Positions 31,201 to 38,299 of a stretch of DNA of 39,763 nucleotides are shown here, piece by piece (the stretch's first letter is position 1; every line of letters begins with the position of its first letter). The notes beneath the pieces are model-generated. The model was not told where the DNA came from. It made no database searches and saw only the letters and a program-made list of their open reading frames with translations. This stretch comes from Actinomycetales bacterium (lineage in GTDB: Bacteria; Actinomycetota; Actinomycetes; Actinomycetales; Microbacteriaceae). A program made the position numbers and the translations under genes. The stretch covers positions 1 to 39,763 of the forward strand of contig JAATFB010000068.1 in NCBI GenBank assembly GCA_015655415.1, written 5' to 3'.

Positions 31201-32523
31201 TCACGCACGCACGGCGCCGACGACCATCCACCGATCGCCGCGTGCGCGCAGCCCGAGGGTCACGGCCCTGGCGCCGAGGTAGCCGACGCCGAACGCCAGC
31301 GTCAGCCACGCGAGGGCGGCGCCTCCGCCGTCGGCGGTCGCGAGCCACGCCAGCGGAACGAAGACCGCGAGGTTCGCCATGCCCGTGAGCGCCAGGTAAC
31401 GGGCATCCCCGGCGCCGATCAGCACGCCGTCGAGCACGAACACGTACCCGCCGAGCGGCGTGGTGGCGCCGATGATCGCCAGCGGCGCGGGCAGCTGCGC
31501 GAGCACGTCGGGATCGGTCGTGAACACGTGGCCGAACACCGGGCTGACGGCGATGAGCAGGGCGCCGAGCGCCGCGCCGCCACCCACCCCCCACCAGAGG
31601 CATCGTCGCAGGACGGCGCGCACGGCATCGAGGTCGCCGACGCCCAGCCCGCGGCCGATCAACGCCTGGGCGGCGATCGCCAGGGCGTCGAGGGCGAGCG
31701 CGACCGCGTTGTAGACGGCCATGGTCACCTGCCAGGCGGCGAGCGCGTCGGCAGAGATGGCGGTGGCAAGGAACACGCCCAGGATGATCGCCGCCCGCAG
31801 GCTCGCGGTGCGCAGGAACAGCCATCCGCCCGCGCCGGATAGCCCGCGGATGCCCGCGGCACGCGGGCGCAGCACGGCGCCGACCCGCCGGCCGTGCCGC
31901 CTCGCGACCATGACGTAGACGACGGCCATCGCCCACTGCGCCACGACCGTGCCCGCCGCGGAGCCCACCACGCCGAGTCCCGCCGCATAGATGAAGAGCG
32001 CGTTGAGCGCGATGTTGGCCCCGAACCCGCCGGAGGCCACCCATAGAGGCGTGCGGGTGTCCTGCAGCCCGCGCAGCAGGCCCGCCGCCGCGTACACGAC
32101 GAGCATGGCCGGAAGTCCGGCCATCGACACCGCCAGGTAGGCGGATGCCTGCCACGAGACGTCCGCCGGCGCCCCGAACAGCCCGACGAGGCTCGGCGCC
32201 GCGATGGCGCCGATGGCGCCGAGCGCGACGCCGATGCCGGTCGCCAGCCACATGCCGTCGATCCCCGCCTCGACCGCCTCCCGCTCATGTCCGGCGCCCA
32301 GACGCCTGGCGACCGCGGGCGTGGTGCCGTAGGCGAGGAACACCATCAGCCCGACGATCGTCTGCAGAATCGCGCCCGCGATGCCCAGCGCGGCGAGCGG
32401 CGTCGCGCCCAGATGCCCGACGAGCGCCGAGTCGGCGAGCAGGAACAGCGGCTCGGCCACGAGGGCCCCGAACGCGGGCACCGCGAGCCGGAAGATCTCG
32501 CGGTCGGTCGCGCGGCGGGACAT
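31201..32523 (-). CDS. MATE-family efflux transporter (DinF-like)
   Basis: Multidrug and toxic compound extrusion protein of 440 residues with about 12 hydrophobic helices in two similar halves. The start REIFRLAVPAFGALVAEPLFLLADSALVGHLG is the DinF-type N-terminus, with the helix 1 proline and the VGHLG loop. The second half begins near TASLRAAIILGVFLATAISADALAAWQ. It is likely driven by Na+ or H+. The ATG at 32523 is 6 nt after TACTGT on the minus strand (32530-32535), so the message is probably leaderless. It ends at the repeat array shared with the convergent regulator gene. Confidence 0.92.
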   Translation of the reverse strand: MSRRATDREIFRLAVPAFGALVAEPLFLLADSALVGHLGATPLAALGIAGAILQTIVGLMVFLAYGTTPAVARRLGAGHEREAVEAGIDGMWLATGIGVALGAIGAIAAPSLVGLFGAPADVSWQASAYLAVSMAGLPAMLVVYAAAGLLRGLQDTRTPLWVASGGFGANIALNALFIYAAGLGVVGSAAGTVVAQWAMAVVYVMVARRHGRRVGAVLRPRAAGIRGLSGAGGWLFLRTASLRAAIILGVFLATAISADALAAWQVTMAVYNAVALALDALAIAAQALIGRGLGVGDLDAVRAVLRRCLWWGVGGGAALGALLIAVSPVFGHVFTTDPDVLAQLPAPLAIIGATTPLGGYVFVLDGVLIGAGDARYLALTGMANLAVFVPLAWLATADGGGAALAWLTLAFGVGYLGARAVTLGLRARGDRWMVVGAVRA

Positions 32524-32535
32524 CCCTCGACAGTA
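32521..32535 (-). promoter_or_regulatory. Leaderless -10 element of the MATE gene
   Basis: TACTGT on the minus strand (32530-32535), 6 nt, then the ATG at 32523. Confidence 0.55.
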
Positions 32536-32634
32536 CCGAGGTCCGCGGACAGATGGCGGCCCCGGCGCAACGGGCGGGAACCGCGGATCCGAGGAGCACG
32601 GAGCCGCCTGGCTTCGGCGGCGTGTCTCAGGCGG

Positions 32635-32667
32635 CCGTCCCGGCTCCCGTCGCCCGCTGCGGGACGG
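32635..32667 (-). terminator. Terminator hairpin after the peptide transporter operon
   Basis: Perfect 8-bp arms CCGTCCCG (32635-32642) and CGGGACGG (32660-32667), directly against the stop codon of the last permease gene. Confidence 0.55.
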
Positions 32668-33666
32668 TCAGACGCCGGCCTTGACGCGCGGGTCGATGAA
32701 GCCGTACAGCAGGTCGACAACGAAGTTGGCGACCACGATCAGGAACGCCGCGAACAGCGTGAAGCCCACGACCAGCTGCAGATCGAGCTGGTGCACGGCG
32801 TCGATGAGCAACGCGCCCAGCCCCTGCATGGAGAACACCTTCTCCGCGATCAGGGCGCCGCCGAGCAGAGCGCCGAGGTCGAGGCCGAAGATGGTCACGA
32901 CCGGGATGAGCGCGTTGCGCAGGCCGTGCACGAGCACGACCCGCGGCTCGCCGAGGCCCTTCGCCCTGGCGGCGCGCACGTAGTCCTCGCCCATGGCCTC
33001 GATCATCTGCCCGCGCGTCAGCCTGGCGTAGACCGCCGCGGTGATGAACGCGAGCGTGAACCACGGCAGCAGCAGGTGCAGGAACCACTGCACCGGGTCC
33101 TCGGTGAACGGCACGTAGCCGCCCGTAGGCAGCCATCCCAGCGTGAAGCCGAACACCAGGATGGCCAGGAGCCCGACCAGGTAGCTCGGTGCCGACACCC
33201 CCGCTATCGCGACGGTCATCACGGCCCGGTCGAGGACGGTTCCGCGTCTCAGGGCCGCGACCACCCCGCCGATGACGCCCATGAGAAGCCACAGGATGGC
33301 CGCCCCCACGGCTATCGAGGCCGTGACCGGGAAACGGGAGAGGATCAGGTCGGTCACGCTCGCGTTCTGCTGGAACGAGTATCCGAAGCAGGGCGCCGAG
33401 CACACCACCGCGGCGCCGCCGGATCCGAACGTGCGGCCCACCACGATGCCCGCCAGGAAGTCCCACAGCTGCCGCCACCAGGGCAGGTTCGTTCCCATGA
33501 ACTCCTTGGCTCGCTCCAGGTTGTCCGGCGTGCAGGGCTTCCCGCAGCTGAGCTGGGCGGGGTTCGTCGGCAGCAGGTAGAACACCGCGTAGGTCACGGC
33601 GGCGATCACGAGCAGCACGACGAGCATGCCGACGAGGCGCAGGAGCACGAAGCGGAGCATCCTCAT
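32668..33666 (-). CDS. Peptide ABC transporter permease, DppB-like
   Basis: First-type inner-membrane permease of a dipeptide/oligopeptide importer, 332 residues. It opens with the classic MRMLRFVLLRLVGMLVVLL helix, has an extracytoplasmic loop with cysteines (SCGKPC, VCSAPC), and then five more helices. The EAA loop that contacts the ATPase is seen as YVRAARAKGLGEPRVVLVHGLRNALIP (about 236-262). It ends in the typical VDLLYGFIDPRVK. The ATG at 33666 overlaps the previous permease stop (ATGA). It is the last gene of the operon and is followed at once by a hairpin. Confidence 0.94.
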   Translation of the reverse strand: MRMLRFVLLRLVGMLVVLLVIAAVTYAVFYLLPTNPAQLSCGKPCTPDNLERAKEFMGTNLPWWRQLWDFLAGIVVGRTFGSGGAAVVCSAPCFGYSFQQNASVTDLILSRFPVTASIAVGAAILWLLMGVIGGVVAALRRGTVLDRAVMTVAIAGVSAPSYLVGLLAILVFGFTLGWLPTGGYVPFTEDPVQWFLHLLLPWFTLAFITAAVYARLTRGQMIEAMGEDYVRAARAKGLGEPRVVLVHGLRNALIPVVTIFGLDLGALLGGALIAEKVFSMQGLGALLIDAVHQLDLQLVVGFTLFAAFLIVVANFVVDLLYGFIDPRVKAGV

Positions 33667-34595
33667 CGGCGGCTCGCCCTCGGGTCGAGCGCGTCGCGCA
33701 GGCCGTCGCCAACCACGTTGAACGCGAGCGTGATCAGGAACAGCACGGCGCCAGGGAACACGAGGTACAGCGGGTCGGTCTGCACCCATCCCACCGCGTC
33801 GCCGATGGTGCGCCCGAGCGACGGCGTCGGCGGCGGAACACCGACCCCCAGGAAGGAGAGCGCAGCCTCGAAGCCGATCATGCTGGGCACCAGGATGGTC
33901 GTGTACACGATGATCGTCGCGCTCACATTGGGCAGCACCTGGGTCACCGCGACGTGCCAGCGACCGGCGCCCATGGCGGTGGAGGCGATCACGAACGTGC
34001 GCTCCCGCAGCGACAGCACCTGGCCGCGGATGACACGCGAGATGGGCGGCCAGCCGAACAGGCCGATCACGAGCACCATGAACAGCGGGCGCGGGAACGA
34101 GCTCGGCACGATCGCGGTGAGCGCGATGATGAAGACGAGCACCGGGAAGCCGAAGACCACGTCGACGACCCTGCTCATGATTCGGTCGTACCAACCGCCG
34201 AGGAACCCGCTGCTGAGGCCGACGAGAACGCCGATCAGCACCGACACGATGGTCGCGCTCACGCCGACCACGAGCGATGTGCGGGCGCCGTAAACGACGA
34301 TCGAGAACATGTCCCGGCCCGTGAGCGGCTCGACCCCGAACCAGTGCGACCAGCCGATGCCCCCGTCGCCCCTGGGTGCCCCCGAGTCGTCGAGCAGGCT
34401 CAGGTGATAGGTGTAGGGGTTCTGCCCGTTGAGGCTCGTGATCAGCGGCGCGAACACGCCGACGAGCACGAAGACCACGATCAGGATCGCGCCGGCCGTC
34501 GCCCACGGGTCACGGGTCAGGCTGCGCGCGACGTGGCGGATGCCGGTCTTGCGTGACGCGACCGCCTCGCCCTCCATCGTGCTCGCGCTCGTCAT
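33663..34595 (-). CDS. Peptide ABC transporter permease, DppC-like
   Basis: Second permease of the importer, 310 residues, about six helices. It has the DppC/OppC N-terminus (RSLTRDPWATAGAILIVVFVLVGVFAP), the loop WFGVEPLTGRDMFSIVVYGARTSL typical of this subunit, and an EAA loop FVIASTAMGAGRWHVAVTQVLPN. It ends DGLRDALDPRASRR, which also matches the family. The ATG at 34595 overlaps the ATPase stop by 4 nt. The frame is open further upstream only inside the ATPase gene. Confidence 0.94.
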   Translation of the reverse strand: MTSASTMEGEAVASRKTGIRHVARSLTRDPWATAGAILIVVFVLVGVFAPLITSLNGQNPYTYHLSLLDDSGAPRGDGGIGWSHWFGVEPLTGRDMFSIVVYGARTSLVVGVSATIVSVLIGVLVGLSSGFLGGWYDRIMSRVVDVVFGFPVLVFIIALTAIVPSSFPRPLFMVLVIGLFGWPPISRVIRGQVLSLRERTFVIASTAMGAGRWHVAVTQVLPNVSATIIVYTTILVPSMIGFEAALSFLGVGVPPPTPSLGRTIGDAVGWVQTDPLYLVFPGAVLFLITLAFNVVGDGLRDALDPRASRR

Positions 34596-36391
34596 GAGGC
34601 ACCGCCATCGGCACCGCGGGAGGTCCCCGCGCCCACGGGGACGGATACCTCCGCGGACTCGACCGCCAGCCACGCCTCGCGCCTGCGGCGCTGCTCTCGC
34701 GGGTCGGCGACCGGCGCGGCCGCGAGCAGCCGCAGCGTGTAGGGCTGGGTCGGCGCCCGCAGCACGCGGGAGGTGGGCCCGGACTCGACGAGCCGTCCCG
34801 TGCGCATGACCGCGACCTCGTCTGCGAGCTCCTGCACCACGGCGAGGTCGTGGCTGATGAACAGGCACGCGAATCCGAGGCGTTGCCGGAGCTCGGCGAG
34901 CAGCTCGAGGATGCGCGCCTGCACCGAGACGTCCAGAGCGCTCGTCGGCTCGTCCGCGATCAGCAGCGAGGGCTCGAGCGCGACCGCGCGAGCGATGGCG
35001 ACCCGCTGGCGCTGACCGCCGGAGAGCTCGTGCGGGTATCGGGACGCGGCCTCGCGGGGCAGGCTGACCGCGTCGAGGAGGTCGGCGACCCGGCTGCGGC
35101 GAGCCGCGGCATCCTGCCGCGTGTGCAGTCTTAACGGCTCTGCGATCGCCTCCCCAGCCGTGTAGCGCGGGTTGAGGGATGACGCCGGGTCCTGGAACAC
35201 GAATCCCACGTTCCGCCGCACGGCGCGCAGCTCGCGGGCGGAGGCCGTGCCGAGCCGAACGCCCGCCACCGAGATCGACCCCGAGCTGAGCGGCACGAGC
35301 CCGGCGAGCGCGCGTCCGAGAGTGGACTTGCCCGAGCCCGACTCGCCCACCAGGCCCAGCGTCGTGCCCGCCACGATCGCCAGGCTCACGTCGTCGACAG
35401 CGGCCAGCCCGGGTCGCCGCCAGCCGCCGCCGTAGGTCACCACCGCGTTGCGCACGTCCACGACGAGGCCGCCCGCCGGGGGAGGCTGCTCTGCTGCCGC
35501 AGCGGCCGTGACGCCTCGCCCGCCGGCGCCGGGGCTCGGCGCTCCGGAACCGGGTCCGACCGCGCCCATCGGGTGCGGCTCGAGCGGGTCGAGCCGGGGA
35601 ACGGCATCGAGCAGCTCGCGCGTGTAGTCGGCCCGAGGATGCGCGAACAAGGTCACGGCGTCCGCACGCTCCACGACGCGGCCGGCCTGCATCACCACGA
35701 CGTCGTCGGCCAGGTCGGCGACCACGCCCATGTCGTGCGTGATGAGCAGAACCGCTGTGCCCGCGGTGTCGCGCAGCGACCGGATCAGCTCGAGGATGCC
35801 CGCCTGCACCGTCACGTCGAGCGCCGTCGTGGGCTCGTCGGCGATGAGCGCGACCGGCTCGCACGATATCGCCATGGCGATCATGGCGCGCTGCAGCTGC
35901 CCGCCGGAGAGCTGATGCGGATACGACCGTGCGATCCGAGTCGCGTCCGAGAGGCCGACGGCGGACAGCAGCTCCCGGATGCGCGAGCGCACCTGCGCCC
36001 GGGTGAGCCGCCTGTCGTGTGCGCGGATCGCGTCGCCGATCTGCCGACCGATGCGGTACATCGGGTCGAAGGCGCTCATCGGCTCCTGGAAGATCGTGCC
36101 GATGCGACCGCCGCGCACCCGGCGCAGGGTGCCGGCATCCGCTCCGACGAGCTCCTGCCCCTGCAGCAGGACGCTTCCTGCCGCCCTCGCCGTGGGCGGC
36201 AGCAGCCCGAGCACGGACATGGCGCTGACCGACTTGCCGGAGCCCGACTCCCCGACGAGCGCGAGCACCCTGCCCTGCCGCAGTGTGAAGCTCACATCGT
36301 CGACCACCAGGCGCGTGGCCGCGCCGCCCTGGTCGGTGAACGACACCGAGAGCCCGTTCACCACCAGGACGTCGTCGCCGTGCTGGGTCAC
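34592..36391 (-). CDS. Fused double ATP-binding protein of peptide ABC transporter (DppD-DppF fusion)
   Basis: Energises the peptide importer. The 599 residues hold two full ABC domains. The first has Walker A GESGSGKS (47-54), signature LSGGQ (161-165) and Walker B ALIADEP (181-187). The second has Walker A GESGSGKST (349-357), signature LSGGQ (456-460) and Walker B LLIADEP (476-482). A Pro/Ala/Gly-rich linker (about 275-307) joins them. Each half carries the oligopeptide-transporter C-terminal extension (HPRADYTRELLDAVPRLDP; APTQPYTLRLLAAAPVADP). Both halves look catalytically intact. GTG start at 36391 overlaps the binding-protein stop (GTGA). Confidence 0.95.
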   Translation of the reverse strand: MTQHGDDVLVVNGLSVSFTDQGGAATRLVVDDVSFTLRQGRVLALVGESGSGKSVSAMSVLGLLPPTARAAGSVLLQGQELVGADAGTLRRVRGGRIGTIFQEPMSAFDPMYRIGRQIGDAIRAHDRRLTRAQVRSRIRELLSAVGLSDATRIARSYPHQLSGGQLQRAMIAMAISCEPVALIADEPTTALDVTVQAGILELIRSLRDTAGTAVLLITHDMGVVADLADDVVVMQAGRVVERADAVTLFAHPRADYTRELLDAVPRLDPLEPHPMGAVGPGSGAPSPGAGGRGVTAAAAAEQPPPAGGLVVDVRNAVVTYGGGWRRPGLAAVDDVSLAIVAGTTLGLVGESGSGKSTLGRALAGLVPLSSGSISVAGVRLGTASARELRAVRRNVGFVFQDPASSLNPRYTAGEAIAEPLRLHTRQDAAARRSRVADLLDAVSLPREAASRYPHELSGGQRQRVAIARAVALEPSLLIADEPTSALDVSVQARILELLAELRQRLGFACLFISHDLAVVQELADEVAVMRTGRLVESGPTSRVLRAPTQPYTLRLLAAAPVADPREQRRRREAWLAVESAEVSVPVGAGTSRGADGGAS

Positions 36392-38043
36392 TTGCTCAGC
36401 GTGACCTTGAGGTAGTTCGGGTACGCGGGGAAGGAGGCCACGAAGAAGTTCTGCACGTCGCTGCCGTGCAGGAAGGACTGCTTCGCGTAGGTCAGCGGCA
36501 CGACGGGCGCGTCCTGCATGATGCGCTTGTCGGCCTGCGCCCAGAGCGCCTCAGCCTTCTTCCGGTCCACCTGGCTCGTCGCCTGCTCGATGAGCGAGTC
36601 GACATCGGGGTTCGCGTACCGCGAGAGGTTGTAGCCCCCGCCACCGATCTGGTCGGAGGCGAACAGCGGCTGGATGTTGCCGTTCGCGCTGGGGAAGTCC
36701 GGCTGCCAGCTGCCCAGGACGAGGTCGTAGTCCGGGTTCGCCTCGGTCGTGGCCTCCGTGTACATGGTCAGGTCGTCCATGGGCTTGATCGTCACGGTGA
36801 TGCCCGCGCGCTGCAGCCCCTGCTGCACGGCCTGCGCCTGGGCCTGACTCGAGGTGTCGTTCGCCACCCACAGGGTGAGGTTCAGGTCGGAGGCGTGGCC
36901 GGCATCCTTGAGCAGCTGCTTGGCCTTCTCGACGTTTCCGTCCTCGCCCGACGGGTACAGGTCATAGCTCTGACGCCCCGGGATGCCAGGGGTGATGAGG
37001 GTCGTGGCGCGCACCGCCGCCTGGCTCCCGCCCTGGGCGATGATGAAGGCCTTCGGGTCCACGGCGTACTCGATCGCCTGGCGCACCTTCAGGTCGGTGA
37101 GAGCCCCGCGCTGCGTGTTCATGGCGAGGTAGGTGAGCGGGCCCGCGTGAGAGGTGGCGAGACGCTTCTTGGCATCCGGGTTCTTGTTCACCAGAGAGAG
37201 CTGTGCCGCCCCCAGGAAGTCGGCCATGAACGACGTCTTGGCGGCGCCGACATCCGAGATCAGGGTCTGTGCGCTGGTCGCGACGTCCTGGCTCTCCTTG
37301 AACACGATCTCGTCCGGGCCGCCGGAGCGCACCGGGTCGGTCTTCGCGCTCCAGTACTTGTTGCGCACGAGCGTGAGCTGGGTGCCGTTCTTGTTCGACT
37401 GCACCCGGTAGGGCCCGGAGGCCACCGGCTTCTCGCCGTACGTCTTCGGGTCGTCCTTCGCCTTCGGCACGGGCGCGAAGGCCGGCATCGAGGCGAGCCA
37501 CGGCCAGTCGCCGTATGGCGACTTCAGGTGGAAGACGATGGTCTTGGAGTCCGGCGTCTGGATGGATGCGAGCTCGCCGCCGGTGTACGGACCCTTGTAG
37601 TCGGAACCGCCCACCAGCAGCGACTTGTGGTAGCTCAGACCGCCGGAGAGCTCGGGGGCGAACGAGCGCTCGACGCCGTACTTGATGTCCTGCGAGGTGA
37701 TGGGCGTGCCGTCGGAGAACTTGAGGCCGCTCTTGAGCGTGTAGGTCCACGTTCTGCCGCCGTCGCTGGAGACCCCGGTGTTCGTCGCGAGATCGGGGAC
37801 GACCTTCGCCGGCTTGCCGGGCTCGATGTCCCAGGTGGTCAGACGGCGCTCGACGAGCCCGAGCGTCGTGATCGCCAGGTTCTGGCTCTTCGCGGGGTCG
37901 AGGTTGATCTGCGTCTGCTGGGTCAGGATCGTCAGGGTTCCGCCGGAACCGGTCCCGCCGCCCGTGGACGGGGATGCCGTGCATCCGGTGAGCAGTAACG
38001 CCGCGGCAGCCGCCACGGCGACCGTACCCTTCAGGTGTCTCAT
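36388..38043 (-). CDS. Peptide-binding lipoprotein of ABC transporter (SBP family 5)
   Basis: Extracytoplasmic substrate-binding protein of a dipeptide/oligopeptide importer. From the ATG at 38043 it has 551 residues. The lipoprotein signal peptide MRHLKGTVAVAAAAALLLTGC has lipobox LLTGC, with the anchored cysteine at about 21. The SBP_bac_5 domain is marked by ATNTGVSSDGGRTWTYTLKSGLKFSDGTPIT and GPYRVQSNKNGTQL. An earlier ATG at 38100 would add 19 residues that do not look like a signal peptide. It is the first gene of a four-gene operon in which every junction is a 4-nt overlap. Whether it takes di- or longer peptides is not readable. Confidence 0.93.
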   Translation of the reverse strand: MRHLKGTVAVAAAAALLLTGCTASPSTGGGTGSGGTLTILTQQTQINLDPAKSQNLAITTLGLVERRLTTWDIEPGKPAKVVPDLATNTGVSSDGGRTWTYTLKSGLKFSDGTPITSQDIKYGVERSFAPELSGGLSYHKSLLVGGSDYKGPYTGGELASIQTPDSKTIVFHLKSPYGDWPWLASMPAFAPVPKAKDDPKTYGEKPVASGPYRVQSNKNGTQLTLVRNKYWSAKTDPVRSGGPDEIVFKESQDVATSAQTLISDVGAAKTSFMADFLGAAQLSLVNKNPDAKKRLATSHAGPLTYLAMNTQRGALTDLKVRQAIEYAVDPKAFIIAQGGSQAAVRATTLITPGIPGRQSYDLYPSGEDGNVEKAKQLLKDAGHASDLNLTLWVANDTSSQAQAQAVQQGLQRAGITVTIKPMDDLTMYTEATTEANPDYDLVLGSWQPDFPSANGNIQPLFASDQIGGGGYNLSRYANPDVDSLIEQATSQVDRKKAEALWAQADKRIMQDAPVVPLTYAKQSFLHGSDVQNFFVASFPAYPNYLKVTLSK

Positions 38044-38070
38044 TGTTGCGATGGCCTCTTTCGTCGCTGT

Positions 38071-38080
38071 GTGCATGCAC
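38071..38080. promoter_or_regulatory. Palindrome GTGCATGCAC upstream of the peptide transporter operon
   Basis: Perfect 10-bp palindrome, 28 bp upstream of the lipoprotein start, a place where a repressor could act. No matching regulator gene is nearby. Confidence 0.35.
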
Positions 38081-38194
38081 GTCACCGCGGCCGGGCACAA
38101 GCGGATCGCTCAGGGGATCGGGCGCGGGGACGGCTTCTACTCTCGTACCCCGACGGCGGGGTGTCGAATCAGGTGAACGCAGATCACGGCCCGT

Positions 38195-38267
38195 CATTCC
38201 CCAGGCCCATTCCCCAGGCCGCTGCGGGCCCCGGATCCATAGGAGGCACGGCGGCCCCATAGGAGGC
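38195..38267. repeat. Two tandem duplications upstream of the M13 peptidase gene
   Basis: CATTCCCCAGGCC is exactly duplicated head to tail (38195-38207, 38208-38220), and CCATAGGAGGC occurs at 38237-38247 and 38257-38267. They sit in the divergent space between the peptide transporter operon and the peptidase. Confidence 0.75.
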
Positions 38268-38283
38268 GCAGAGGATCGCGCCG

Positions 38284-38299
38284 TAGGCTGGAGCGCATG
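38284..38299 (+). promoter_or_regulatory. Leaderless -10 element of the M13 peptidase gene
   Basis: TAGGCT (38284-38289), 7 nt, then the ATG at 38297. The same hexamer and spacing occur at kup. Confidence 0.5.
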
